Of a DNA stretch of 64,000 nucleotides, positions 8,664 to 18,789 are shown piece after piece. Numbering within the stretch: position 1 is the first letter of the stretch; every line of letters begins with the position of its first letter. This stretch comes from Campylobacter rectus (GTDB lineage Bacteria; Campylobacterota; Campylobacteria; Campylobacterales; Campylobacteraceae): the NCBI RefSeq assembly GCF_004803795.1, contig NZ_CP012543.1, positions 2,480,001 to 2,544,000 on the forward strand, in the 5' to 3' direction. The notes beneath the pieces were generated by a model. That model searched no databases. It saw only the letters and a list, made by a program, of their open reading frames with translations, and was not told the origin of the DNA. Made by a program: the position numbers and the translations under genes.

Positions 8664-9224
8664 AAAGCGATGCAAAAATACGATGCGATAGTCGAATTTG
8701 ATGGCTACTGCGGTTTCGAGCCGGCAAAGAGCTCGGTAAATTTGCATAAATTTATCGCCAAAATCGCTTTACCGCCACTCGGTAAAGTCAAATTTTGCTA
8801 ATTAAACCAAAAGGGCTTGCAACGCGCGATTTATAAAATAATGCTCGTAGATTTTAAACAAGGCGACTTAAATTTTGCCGTATTTTAAATTTGAGCATTT
8901 TGAGCGAGCGTATTAACTTGGGATTTTTGCTTTTTAGATACAAATTTTGCCGCTTAAGCGCAGCGCATTTTGGTGCAAATTTAGCACTCGTTTAAAATGC
9001 GCCATACCGCAAGCGTATAAAATCGATAAGCGATAGCAAAACGGCGCGCGGTTCGATCATACGCGACGAGACGGCCGAGCTTAATAGGCAACCACCGAAA
9101 TAAATCGACTTCCGCACTCCAAAAGTCAAATTTTAGTAAGACCAAAATTTGTAAGCGACCGTTCCTCGTAAATAAAATTTGAAAAATTTATCAAAATTTG
9201 ATCCGTCGAAATTTAAATAGATTA
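8664..9224. other. Gene-poor interval
   Basis: No solid gene. A 43-codon frame at 8670..8801 begins MQKYDAIVEFDGYCGFEPAK, which faintly resembles the start of DCC-family thiol oxidoreductases (FDG-C-FC) but lacks the second Cys and stops early; it may be a relic. The rest is AAATTT-rich spacer. Confidence 0.3.
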
Positions 9225-10058
9225 CTAAAGTTTAGCGTCTTTGAAACTATTTGCCGAAATTTTCTCCAAAAACTCCCGCGTTTGCTCTTTTAAATATTCC
9301 AAATCCCCGCTATTGTCTATCACAAAGTCCGCCATAGCGCGCTTTTGCTCGATATCCGCTTGCAGCTCTACGCGACGTTTTGCAGCGTCGCAGCTAAGCC
9401 CGTTTCGCTTCATCACGCGCGCGATTAGCGTATCTTTAGGCGCATAAACGACCGCCACTTTATCGAAAAACTCATATCTCTTGCCCTCGAAAAACAGTGG
9501 AATATCGACAAAAAAAATCTTTTCTTTCGCCTCTAAAGCCCGCGCCTGCGATAAAATTTCAGCCGTTATCTTTGGATGCAACAGCGCTTCTAGCTTTGCA
9601 AGCTCCGCAGGATTCTTAAACACCAGCTCGCCTAGCTTTTTGCGATCTACAGATGCGCGAGAACCCGGTAAAATTTCTTCTAAAATTTCTTCGCCGTGAC
9701 GCGCATCAAATTTTAAATCCGCATGCGTCGTATCGATAGAATTTTTGCCATCTTTCGCACCGCTATCGCCGATCAAAACGGTCTCGTCTTTAAATTTATA
9801 GCCGGAGGCTAAATCTACACACCTCTCATCGCTAAATCCTGCATGCAAGCTCGAATTTTCAGTCTGTGCGTCTTTTTGCACGACGTATTGCGCACCGAAA
9901 ATTTCAGCCACCTGCGCGGCGCAGCGATCAAGGATGCAATGCGAGATCCGGTCAGCATCGATGATCTCAAATCCGCGCTCGGCAAGTAGCTCGCAAACCG
10001 CACTCTTGCCGCTACCGATGCTACCCGTGATGACGATAGCGTGTTTAAATTTCGGCAT
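9225..10058 (-). CDS. coaE: Dephospho-CoA kinase with an unusual internal insertion
   Basis: 277 aa versus about 200 for the family. The P-loop ITGSIGSGKSAVCELL and IDADRISH are at the N-terminus, and RKKLGELVF, LLHPKI and FFVDIPLFFE follow in normal order. CoaE phosphorylates dephospho-CoA to CoA, the last step of CoA synthesis. About 75 extra residues (from near AQYVVQKDA to PGSRASVD) lie before RKKLGELVF, where normal enzymes have a short loop. Divergent from purM, an arrangement also known in other campylobacters. Confidence 0.9.
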   Translation of the reverse strand: MPKFKHAIVITGSIGSGKSAVCELLAERGFEIIDADRISHCILDRCAAQVAEIFGAQYVVQKDAQTENSSLHAGFSDERCVDLASGYKFKDETVLIGDSGAKDGKNSIDTTHADLKFDARHGEEILEEILPGSRASVDRKKLGELVFKNPAELAKLEALLHPKITAEILSQARALEAKEKIFFVDIPLFFEGKRYEFFDKVAVVYAPKDTLIARVMKRNGLSCDAAKRRVELQADIEQKRAMADFVIDNSGDLEYLKEQTREFLEKISANSFKDAKL

Positions 10059-10131
10059 TTCGCCTCCGATTTTTTACTCCGATTTTAGCAAGTTTTGGCT
10101 AAAATTAACCAAATTTCAACAAAGGGCAAAA

Positions 10132-11115
10132 ATGATAAGCTACAAAGACGCGGGCGTCGATATAGACGCGGGAAATGACTTCGTAAACGCGATAAAACCG
10201 TTCGTCAAAGCGACGCAAACTCCGCACGTTTTGGGCGGTATCGGCTCGTTTAGCGGCGCAGTAAGGCTACCTGCAGGCTACAAAAAGCCCGCGATCCTAG
10301 GCGCTACCGACGGCGTAGGCACAAAGCTGCGACTCGCGATCGACGCGCGCAAATTTGAGGGCGTCGGCCAGGATCTCGTCGCGATGTGCGTGAATGATCT
10401 CATCTGCAACTTCGCCGAGCCGCTATTTTTCCTCGACTACTACGCGACGGCGAAGCTCGAGATTGCGGATGCCAAAGAGGTAGTAAAAAGCATCGCCGAA
10501 GGCTGCAAACTCGCGCGCTGCGCGCTTATCGGCGGCGAGACGGCGGAGATGCCCTCGATGTATGAAAAGGGCGACTTCGACCTAGCGGGCTTTGCCGTGG
10601 GTATCGCCGAAGAGGACGAGATCGACCGCTCTAAATTTGTCCGCGAGGGCGACGTACTTATCGCGCTTACTAGCAGCGGCCTGCACTCAAACGGCTTCTC
10701 GCTCGCGCGCAAAGTGATCGCCGAGCTGGGGCTAAAATTTGACGACAAAGTGGACGGTCGCGCACTCATCGACGTGCTTTTGGAGCCGACCAGGATTTAC
10801 GTCGGAGACTTTTTAAATTTAAAAGACAAGATCCACGCGCTCGCGCACATCACGGGCGGAGGCATAGTGGAAAACCTGCCGCGCGTATTCCCCGAGGGGC
10901 TGGGTGCAAAGATCGAGCATGCCGCGATCCGCACGCCTGAGATCTTTAAAATCATCGCGCAAAAAGTGAAGCCGGCAGAGATGATGAGGACGTTTAATAT
11001 GGGCGTTGGTATGATCGTCGTAGCGCCGAAAGAAAACGCGGACTTCGTGCTGGCAAATACCGACGGCTACGTTATCGGCGAGGTTGTAAAAGGCGAGGGA
11101 GCGCAGCTGGTTTAA
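10132..11115 (+). CDS. purM: Phosphoribosylformylglycinamidine cyclo-ligase
   Basis: 327 aa. Start MISYKDAGVDIDAGN is diagnostic; the ATG follows AAAGGGCAAAA. Conserved blocks include LGATDGVGTKLRLA, CVNDLICNFAEPLFFLDYY, GGETAEMPSMY and HITGGGIVENLPR. It makes 5-aminoimidazole ribonucleotide from FGAM with ATP in purine synthesis. An open frame extends upstream of the ATG but overlaps coaE and carries no PurM homology. Confidence 0.95.
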   Translation: MISYKDAGVDIDAGNDFVNAIKPFVKATQTPHVLGGIGSFSGAVRLPAGYKKPAILGATDGVGTKLRLAIDARKFEGVGQDLVAMCVNDLICNFAEPLFFLDYYATAKLEIADAKEVVKSIAEGCKLARCALIGGETAEMPSMYEKGDFDLAGFAVGIAEEDEIDRSKFVREGDVLIALTSSGLHSNGFSLARKVIAELGLKFDDKVDGRALIDVLLEPTRIYVGDFLNLKDKIHALAHITGGGIVENLPRVFPEGLGAKIEHAAIRTPEIFKIIAQKVKPAEMMRTFNMGVGMIVVAPKENADFVLANTDGYVIGEVVKGEGAQLV

Positions 11116-11654
11116 ACCGGTAATTTAACTTTGGCTCGCCGCAAATACGTTATGAGCTAAAGATTTATTTAAGGCGGCAAATTTGTGCTGTATGCCGTAT
11201 AGTTTTCAAAAATTCTCGCCAAATTTTAAACTCGGTTTGCAACTTAAATTTGCTTGCTCCGCTTGCCGTAAATTTAAAGCTCCGATTAAGCGGATTCGTT
11301 AGTGAAATTTAATATTTTACACCGTTAAATTCTGATTCGGCTCGTTTGCAAAATATATCTTCAAGCCCGAATTTTCCGCTAAATTTGGATAGCACTAACG
11401 TTAGCGTTTGTTAGTATGTAAAACTCAAGCGTTAGTTTGCAATCCTGGATCGTCTGGCATAAATTTAATCAAAAGCGATACGCCAAGACAAATACAAAAT
11501 CATACCCGTTTTACTCCGCAAGTAGTGTCTGCATAACAATAAAATCAAAAAACAAACTTTAAAAATTAAATATTACATTAAATAAAAATATTAAAGCACA
11601 AATTTAATACTTCTTGGCTAAAATTTGGTAAATTTTAAACCTAAAGGAGAGGCG
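11116..11654. other. Gene-free interval
   Basis: Nothing that looks coding. A CTAACGTTAG palindrome near 11396 and nearby GTTAG repeats stand out; the last 130 bases are very AT-rich and probably hold the promoter of the amidase gene. Confidence 0.3.
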
Positions 11655-12899
11655 ATGAGTATAAATTTAGATAGACTTAAGGCGCTTTTTAGCGAGATAA
11701 ACGCCATAAACGACGCGAGTTTTGGCGCCGGGATGAGCCGCCTAGCCTACACGCGAGAAGACAAGGCCGCCAGAGAGCTATTTATCGCGCGCTGTAAGGA
11801 AGCGGGGCTAAAAGTGCGCATAGACGCGATCGGAAATATCTTCGCCAGGCGCGAAGGCACCGAGCCCCGACTGCCGGCGGTAGCGTTTGGCTCGCATCTG
11901 GACACCGTGATAAACGGCGGCGAATTTGACGGTATCCTAGGCGTTTTAGGCGGACTGGAGCTCATCAGATCGCTAAACGATGAGGGCGTGCAAACGCGCA
12001 GACCGCTCGAGCTAGTCGTCTTTGAGTGCGAGGAATCAAGCAGATTTAACATCGCCACGCTTGGCAGTAAGGTTATGTGCGGCAAGCTGGGTTATGAAAA
12101 GCTAAAAGACGTGCGCGACTTTCAAGGGCGCGCTATCGGCGAGATTTTTGCGGAGTTTGGCATCGATCCGGCAAATATCGAAAAGGCTAAAAATTTGACG
12201 CCGAACTACGAGAGCTTTTTCGAGCTGCACATCGAGCAAGGGCCGCTGCTGGACAACGAAAACATCCAAATCGGCGTGGTGAGCGCTATCGCCGCGCCGC
12301 ACAGATTTAGCGTGCGCGTGCAGGGACAGGCTCAGCACTCCGGCACGACCGCGATGAAGTACCGTCACGACGCGCTTTGCGCAGCGGCGCAGATAGTACT
12401 GGCCGTCGAGAGCGTCGCGCGCGAAAACGCGTCAAACGGCGTGGTAGCGACCGCAGGCAACTGCACGGTAAAACCGGGCGTTATGAACGTCGTGCCAGGC
12501 GAGACGACGCTGCTAATCGACCTGCGCGGTATCGACCTGCACACCCGTGAAGCGGCCTACGAGCAGATCCTGGCCGAAATCTCGCGCATCGAAGAGGGGC
12601 GCGGCGTCAAATGCGAGATCAAGCAGCTAGCCTTCGACGAGCCGTGCGCGCTGGACGGCCGCCTCATCAAGCTCATCGCCCAAAAAGCCGCGACGCTCGG
12701 GCTTAGCTTTGAAATCATGCCAAGCGGTGCGGGGCACGACGCGATGCATATGAGCGCACTTTGTCCTACGGCGATGATCTTCATCCCGTCTAAAGACGGC
12801 ATCAGTCATAATCCGGCGGAATTTTCCAGCTGGAGCGATATCGCTAACGGCGTAAATTTGCTAAAAAGTGTGGTTTTAGAAGCGGCGGAAAGGGTTTAA
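11655..12899 (+). CDS. M20-family carbamoylase/allantoate amidohydrolase-type enzyme
   Basis: 414 aa, full length for N-carbamoyl-amino-acid hydrolases, beta-ureidopropionases and allantoate amidohydrolases. Di-metal ligands are visible: GSHLDTV, GEFDGILG, VFECEESSRF, ELHIEQGP and GAGHDAMHMS. It should hydrolyse a carbamoyl or ureido C-N bond in the cytoplasm; the exact substrate cannot be set. The start follows AAAGGAGAGGCG. Confidence 0.85.
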   Translation: MSINLDRLKALFSEINAINDASFGAGMSRLAYTREDKAARELFIARCKEAGLKVRIDAIGNIFARREGTEPRLPAVAFGSHLDTVINGGEFDGILGVLGGLELIRSLNDEGVQTRRPLELVVFECEESSRFNIATLGSKVMCGKLGYEKLKDVRDFQGRAIGEIFAEFGIDPANIEKAKNLTPNYESFFELHIEQGPLLDNENIQIGVVSAIAAPHRFSVRVQGQAQHSGTTAMKYRHDALCAAAQIVLAVESVARENASNGVVATAGNCTVKPGVMNVVPGETTLLIDLRGIDLHTREAAYEQILAEISRIEEGRGVKCEIKQLAFDEPCALDGRLIKLIAQKAATLGLSFEIMPSGAGHDAMHMSALCPTAMIFIPSKDGISHNPAEFSSWSDIANGVNLLKSVVLEAAERV

Positions 12900-13247
12900 A
12901 TTCGGCTCAAATTTGATCGGCACTTCATAAGACTGCGATTATCGGGCTAAATTCATTTATACCGCTTGATTTACGGCGCAAGTATTGAGTGCGTCGTAAA
13001 TTTTGTTTGCGGCGCATACTAGCTAACGGCTCGCACTCCTTGATCGCCGAATTAGAGCTATAAACAAGCGTTTGGCAAGGCGGCAAATTTGACGTGAGAT
13101 ATTAAATTTGACAATGACGGGAAGCATATCTTGATGAAAATTTGCCGACTGTGGACGCGACGATAGGAATTAAATTTGATTCACGGCATAAGCATTGGAA
13201 GCACCACAAATTTTACTAAGTTGCAAGGCGAATATTGGACAAATTTA
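12900..13247. other. Intergenic, no gene seen
   Basis: AAATTT-rich spacer between the amidase and an IS remnant. No open frame with a ribosome site or recognisable motif. Confidence 0.3.
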
Positions 13248-13759
13248 AGCTCAAGATAAGTTAAGCGGATTTTTAGCTGCGACTACGTCTTGCTACTTAC
13301 AAGACCCCTTATCATCTTTAATAAAATATGATAGAAAGTTTTTGTATCTTTACTGTTATTATATCTAAACTCTACTTCGCTACGCTCGTAACTGCAAGCA
13401 GAACACATTCTTTAAGATGAAGTAGGAAATTCTCTTTGCTTAGCTTCCCTGCGGTCGCTACCGTCGCTACGCTTGAGAAGATTTCTTTAAATTTAGATAA
13501 TCTATGTTTAGCATATCCCCAGAAATTCTCAATGCTGTTTATGTGGTTTTTACCGTTAACAAATTCATTCTTTGAATGCTTTACTCTATAATGAGCTAAA
13601 GCTGTATAATCAACCAATCCGTCATAAGTTTTCCAACAATCAGAATAAATAACACTCTCATCTAATTCACTCTTGTGCTTAGCTTCACTTCGTTTGCTAC
13701 TGATAAGACGCACTCTCTTTGAGAAAACTCCTTTGAAAGTTTTTAACTTATCTTGAGCC
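13248..13759 (-). mobile_element. IS1595-family remnant A
   Basis: The left end (13248-13283) matches a terminal inverted repeat also found at 18244 (core AACTTAAGCGGATTTTTAGC, here with AAG for AAC); the right end (13744-13759) matches the outer 16 bases of that repeat in inverse orientation and then diverges. Between them lies only the C-terminal part of a transposase. About 500 bp, against roughly 0.7-1 kb for a complete element, so internally deleted and inactive. Confidence 0.65.
13372..13713 (-). pseudogene. IS1595/ISXO2-type transposase, C-terminal fragment with in-frame palindromic insertions
   Basis: 113 codons. DESVIYSDCWKTYDGLVDY, YRVKHSKNEFVNGKNHINS and ENFWGYAKHRLSKFK are the ISXO2-like transposase core, including the catalytic Asp and Glu region. 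The N-terminal zinc finger and first catalytic residues are missing. Three short palindromic inserts interrupt the expected sequence without breaking frame: before KHKSELDE (13681-13698), between KFKEI and SKENFLLHLKE (13442-13459), and after LKEC in place of EFRYN (13373-13390). Confidence 0.7.
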
Positions 13760-14274
13760 CAAATTTATATACTATTGATTTACCTCCAAATAAAAACTTC
13801 GCACCGCAAACTCGTAAAGTTTAAGCGAATTTGCATATTCGAGATTTATCTTGCAGATGTGCTAAAATTCGGGTAAATTTCATTGCCACTAAAAACGCTA
13901 CGTAAGCAAAATTTATTTGACCCAACGGAACTTAAGCGGATTTTTAGCCATTTATTTTTTAGATTTGCAGCCTCGTAATGCGAATCCGGTAAAGCAAAAG
14001 AGCATAAAACCGCTTGATGCAATATCTTGTGCCCTTTTTGCAAGCGACCGGACAATAAAACCAAGCTGCCGCCCGGTCAAATTTATCGGCTTTGTCATCG
14101 CTGTTTATCGTTATGCTCTGTTAAATTTATCCGCCAGCCGCACCGTCTCGTTTTTTCACAGTCTGAGCTTATCCGTATGCGGTTTTATCTTTGGGTCCGA
14201 CTTAACTATATCGAACAAATTTGGCCCGCTGCGGTTTGCCTAGCAAATCCCGCAACGGTAACGCTTTTTAAATT
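13760..14274. other. Gene-free interval with an isolated IS end
   Basis: No credible gene. A sequence at 13919-13949 (GACCCAACGGAACTTAAGCG and on to TTTTTAGCC) matches the IS1595-type terminal repeat in direct rather than inverted orientation to remnant A, so it is an end of another lost copy. Open frames here on both strands overlap and lack ribosome sites. Confidence 0.4.
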
Positions 14275-17200
14275 TTATGCTAAAACCAGATTGCCATCTC
14301 CTAGATGAAATCCGCTTTGGGCATTCACTCCACCTAGATATTTTACCTCGTCTTGAGTTATCTCATCGTCGCCGTTGTTTTCGACACTATATATATCAAA
14401 ACCTCTGTCAGTTTTGGCCAAAATGACAGACTTTTCGCCGCCTGCGGCTTTGGTAGAAAACGCCTTGCCTGCACCGAATATCTTGGCAAAACCGGACGCA
14501 AAGCCCGTGCCTATATCGCTAATGTAGTAAATTTTTCCGTTTTGCAGCTGCATTTGCGCGTTAGAAGCTACGTTTAGACTGCCGATAGCCTTTACGCCGG
14601 GTGCTACAGACGAGAAGTCAAGCTTGTCGTTTTGAGAAAAGGAGCTGAGGCGAAGACTATCCTGTGCGTCTTTTTGTAAGACAAAGGTTTCATTTGCGTC
14701 GCTGGCGGTAATGTTTCCGCTAACGTTGGTTACTTTTATATTATCATCTGAAGTAAATTTAAATGAACTGTAAAGATTTTTGTCGATCTCGAGCGTCTCA
14801 TCGCCTTTTATATCTATTAGTTTTTTCACGGACGAACCTTTAAAGGCTAGCGCGGAGAAGTTTTTTAAGAGTTTGTAGTTATCGGCCGTCAAATTTGCCA
14901 CAGTCTCTTTTAATGAAATTTGCGAGCCGTATCCTACTTTTAGCGGCAGATTTAAGGCCGCCAGCTTACTAACAGCGCTTGCATCCAGCACGAAATTTTT
15001 ATCTTTAAACGAAAGGCTACCAAGTTTTGTTAGCTCAGAGCCGTCTATAAATTTTAAGATATTTTCGGCGCTATCTTCTACATTTAGTTTGCCATCTCCG
15101 GCTATTTTGGCGGCAAATTTAGCGTATTCTTCCGCGCCAATCTTTAAACCCGACGCGGCTTCAAAGCTATCAACTTTATCGCTTAGCACGGCGTCCTTAT
15201 CGCTTGAATTAACGCCGGTTAATCTTATGTTGTCATCCGCGTCAAATTTGTCGCCTGTGATTTTTTTGAAATTAGAAGCCGTGATTTTTAGCATTTTGCC
15301 GTCGGTTACTTTTAACGACTTTAGCTTATCTGTAAAATAATAAAGCCTGCCATTGATTGCTTCTTGTAAATTTTGAGCCTTGTCTGCGATTTCCAGGATA
15401 CCGTCCGCGATTTTATCGCTTGAGAGCTTGCCGCTAGCGAGTAGGTTTTTACCAAAAATCTCGTAAAAATCATCTACGCTTAGCTTTTGCGCTTTAGTTA
15501 CCGCATCCTTGCTTAGCTTATCGCTAAAAGCCACTAGCGATACCAACTGTTCCTTGCTAAGAGGGTTCGTATCTGTTAGTCTAACGGCCGAATTTGCAAT
15601 TTTTTTAGCGATATCGGTCTCTAACGACGTTAGTTCGGCTACGCTTAGTTTCGCCGAATGCACGGCTCCATCGGCAAATTTAGTCCGGTTCCCGGCTAAC
15701 GTTTTAAGCTCGGCGTTTGTTAGCACGCTATCTTTTGCTAGCGTTACGGCTCCATCTAAAATCTTATCTTTTAGGCCGCCGGCTAAAATTTCCTTCGCTT
15801 TTTCAAAATTTGCCGTAAAAGATCTCACCTCTCCGTTTGCTTTGAGGTTAAATTTAACGCCCTGCGTTTCTATGGTAGAGTAGTCGTTAGGAAATACCCC
15901 TCTACCTATCTTGCCCGATAAAAACGCCTCTTTGTTGATATTTTTTGCTTGTTCCAAGCTTAGCTTGCCTATAAAAAACGAGCCGTTTTCAAAGGTAAAA
16001 TCATCACTTATTATGCTTTTGATGTTGCCGCTATTATGAAAAACGTAAAGCGCATCGGCTGTTTTTAGCGTGTCGCCTTCTTTGGATTTCTCGGTCAAAT
16101 TTTGCTCGTTATAAGCCTTTATCGCATCCTTGTTTTGCGATTTTTTTGCAGCTTTAAACGTATAAACATTGCCGCTATCAAATTTGACCGCTTTGACGTT
16201 AAGCGCGCTTACGTCTAAAGGCTTGCTCGCCTGCGCGTCTTGATAAAATTTACCATCTTTTTTGTATATAGAAGTTACTCCGTCTATCTTTACCGCAGGC
16301 GCATCGTTAAATAATTTAACAAAACCATCTGCGTCCGAAACCCGCGCTATGCCCTCGCTAAGCACGTTTTGCGTCAAGTTAAATGCGCCATCTTTTGCCT
16401 CAGGATCAATATTAACACCTTTAAACACTATCTTTAGATCATCGCCGTTACTAAAACCAGCTCTATTTCCATTTACATAAACGATCGTATCGTCACCGTC
16501 TTTGATAAACTGCTTTACATTGGGTTTTAGCGAGCTTTCATTCTCGGCTTTTTCGAGCGATCCGTCTTTGTCTGCAAATTTTATCTTATCTCCCGGCTTT
16601 GCGCCCTCGATGACAACCGTACCGGTGTGATAGCCTGATTCGGGGACGGCTTCTTTGTTTGTCACGTAGTAGGTGGTTTGATTGCCTTTTACTAGCTTAT
16701 AGACCATACCGCCCGCGCCCAAGCCGGATTTTTCCGCACTAACGCCGTCGGTAGTACCCTCTACCAAGCCAAGCGAGTTCTCGAAAAAGCCCTCATCATT
16801 AAATTTGACGCCGGATTTTGGCTGAAAGCTGTGACTATAAGGTACTCCGCTTTCTTGGTCTTTGGCGCTAAATTTGTGCCCGTCTTTAGTAAATGCACCT
16901 AAGATTGCCGTGCTCTTATCCACTTCCAAGCTATCGCTTTGCGGAAAATTTTTCACGACAAAGACATTTGCTTTTAAAATTTTACCATCTGCGGTTTTGA
17001 CAACGCCATCTTTGGCCGATAGATTTATCTTTTGATCCGCGCTTAAATTTACGCCATTGTTATCGGCCGCCAGAATGCTCACGAAATACTTCTTGCCGCC
17101 TTCTTCTATCTTTGCCGAATAGCCTATGACGTTTGTGGATCCAAAGCCATCTACCATTTGTTTTAACGACCCCTCTGCACCGCTGTTTGGTTGCGGCTCC

Positions 17201-17980
17201 GGCTGGGGTTCGGGCTTTGGTTGAGGTTGAGGTTTAGGATCTGGCGCAGGCTTGGGATTTGGTTGTGGCTGGGGTTCTGGTTTGGGATCGGGCTGAGGAT
17301 TAGGATCGGGAGTAGGCTGTGGGGCAAGTTCTTTCGAGATTTCATCTTCGCTCCTGCCTGTTATCTCCGATACTATTTTTATTCTGGAATTTGCTTGAAG
17401 CGATGCGATAAGTTTAGAGGTGTCTATATTTAAAATATCTCGCTTGGACTCTATTAACTTCCTTATATCTTCGCTCGTAGTGAGGTCGGTTATGGCGTTA
17501 TTTATCTCCTCAAATACCTTGAGAGCAGACTTTATATCTCCACCGGGTATGTTTTCGACGCTATCTGAGACCACGTTCGAAACTATTATTTTATTAAGCA
17601 GGGTATTAAATGCGGCCTTGGTATCTTTGTCCTCGCTTTTTGAATAAACGGGATTTAACGCGGCTTTAATCAGCTCTGAGACTATCACGTCTCTACTCGC
17701 ACCGCTATCAAGCAACTGCGTCCAATATGCCTTACCTTCGGCATCGGCACTTTTATTTAAAGTGGTTTTATATATGGGATATAAAATTCGCATTCGAATC
17801 AATGCTGCCAATGAAAAAATCTTTCGATGCGTCGCTAGCAAGCATTAAATTTGCAACATTAGATACACTTAGATTATTCGTCTTTGCTGTATCTTGCCAG
17901 TACTTATTGCCTGAGCCTTCGCTAGCTCTACCGAAAAGTGCAACATAAAGCGCCGAAATATGCGTTTGAGTTATATTCAT
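14275..17980 (-). pseudogene. Large DUF4214 / type I-secreted surface (S-layer-like) protein gene, frameshifted
   Basis: About 1235 codons. It starts MNITQTHISALYVALFGRAS after GGAG, a DUF4214 N-terminus, but after NANFISHI the frame ends at about 17783; the rest (IYKTTLNKSADAEGKAYW onward) is open in another frame to 14275. A 2-base loss in a TATATA run near 17769-17775 explains it. Then come a Pro/Lys/Gln linker, many repeats with LSVDDFYEIF-like segments, and a C-terminus (SVILAKTDRGFDIYSVEN, DEITQDEVKYLGGV, LGDGNLVLA) like type I secretion substrates. Related to oral-Campylobacter S-layer proteins by architecture. May be phase-variable rather than dead. Confidence 0.65.
17184..17325 (-). 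repeat. Proline-rich linker repeat inside the surface protein gene
   Basis: About 47 codons alternating Pro with Gln, Asn, Asp, Lys and Glu (units such as PQPDPKPEPQPQ) separate the DUF4214 domain from the repeat region. The DNA is a GGTTNGGG-type low-complexity run on the plus strand, prone to length change. Confidence 0.7.
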
Positions 17981-18122
17981 AACATTCTCCATTAAATTTT
18001 GATTAAAATGTTTGAAGATTGTAACAAATTTAAATGAAAATAATTCTTAAAATCTATAGTAAAAATAAGGAGCATTAAGTTGCGATGAAGACTATGTTCT
18101 TATAAGCAATAGGCGCAGTGAA

Positions 18123-18260
18123 GTTAAAAAATTAGAGAAATTCTATGGTATTTTTTCATCTGATATCAAAGCTGTAAAAACAGCGAAAATTACTAAAATT
18201 TTAGAAAAAACAATCAATAAAATAACTAAAAATATCAGAATTTGGCTCAAGATAACTTAA
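18123..18260 (+). pseudogene. Protein-coding relic cut by the MITE-like element
   Basis: The frame reads VKKLEKFYGIFSSDIKAVKT and onward with coding-like composition, and its stop codon is provided by the terminal repeat of the element at 18244. It can be read upstream to about 18070, through a SNRRSE segment containing the GCGCAGTGAAG motif of the palindromic inserts. No start codon with a ribosome site and no family recognised. Confidence 0.3.
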
Positions 18261-18639
18261 GCGGATTTTTAGCTGCGACTACGTCTTGCTACTTACAAGA
18301 CCTCTTATCATCTTTAAAAATATGATAGAGCTCTTTTATAGAAACATCACTTCGTGATCGCTTCGCTTGTTTTTTATCTTTACCGTTATTATATCTAAAC
18401 TCTACTTTGCTATGCTCGTAGCTACGTCTTTAAAAACTACGAACGCAGTGAAGTAGAGCAGAACACATTCTTTAAGATGAAGTAAGAAATTCTCTTTGCT
18501 TAGCTTTCCTGCGGTCGCTACCGTTGCTACGCTTAAAAAGATCCCTTTAAATTTAGCTAGTCTATGTTTAGCGTATCCCCATCTGCTCGCAGTAGCAACA
18601 CAAGTCGCAGCTAAAAACCCGCTTAAGTTTAATTGAGCC
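18244..18639. mobile_element. MITE-like IS1595 derivative (remnant B)
   Basis: A 396-bp element bounded by 36-base terminal inverted repeats (18244-18279 and 18604-18639), each starting GGCTCAA and containing AACTTAAGCGG and TTTTTAGCTGCGAC, with about four mismatches. Inside is only the last part of the same transposase as remnant A (minus strand: KHRLAKFKGI, then SKENFLLHLKEC), with the same kinds of palindromic inserts plus an additional one. No clear target-site duplication is visible. Confidence 0.7.
18402..18600 (-). pseudogene. Transposase C-terminal scrap inside remnant B
   Basis: Encodes GYAKHRLAKFKGIF, an inserted LSVATVATAGK, SKENFLLHLKEC, then a second insert before the expected EFRYN-coding bases GAGTTTAGATATAAT. 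Inserts at 18403-18420, 18437-18456 and 18502-18519 each have 3-4 base complementary arms around a GAACGCAGTGAA-like core. Confidence 0.55.
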
Positions 18640-18789
18640 AACATTATTTGCGTTGCCGAGGTTAAATTTTAGATTTTGCAAGAATCGAATTCGACTTAAA
18701 TTTGAGAAAATTTTTATCGCACCTTCGATTAAAAAATAAATTTTGCGGTGCAAATCGGCACTCCGTATGCCGCAAATCCAATCCGCCCC

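Noticed and set aside
8670-8801. 43-codon frame as a DCC-family thiol oxidoreductase
   Set aside because: Only FDGYCGF resembles the family; the second Cys and the rest of the domain are missing and there is no ribosome site.
13846-14308. Overlapping frames on both strands beyond IS remnant A
   Set aside because: No ribosome site or family motif; plus and minus frames mirror each other, as expected from AAATTT-rich DNA with few stops.
18236-18647. Target-site duplication around remnant B
   Set aside because: The 8 bases on either side (CAGAATTT and AACATTAT) do not match.
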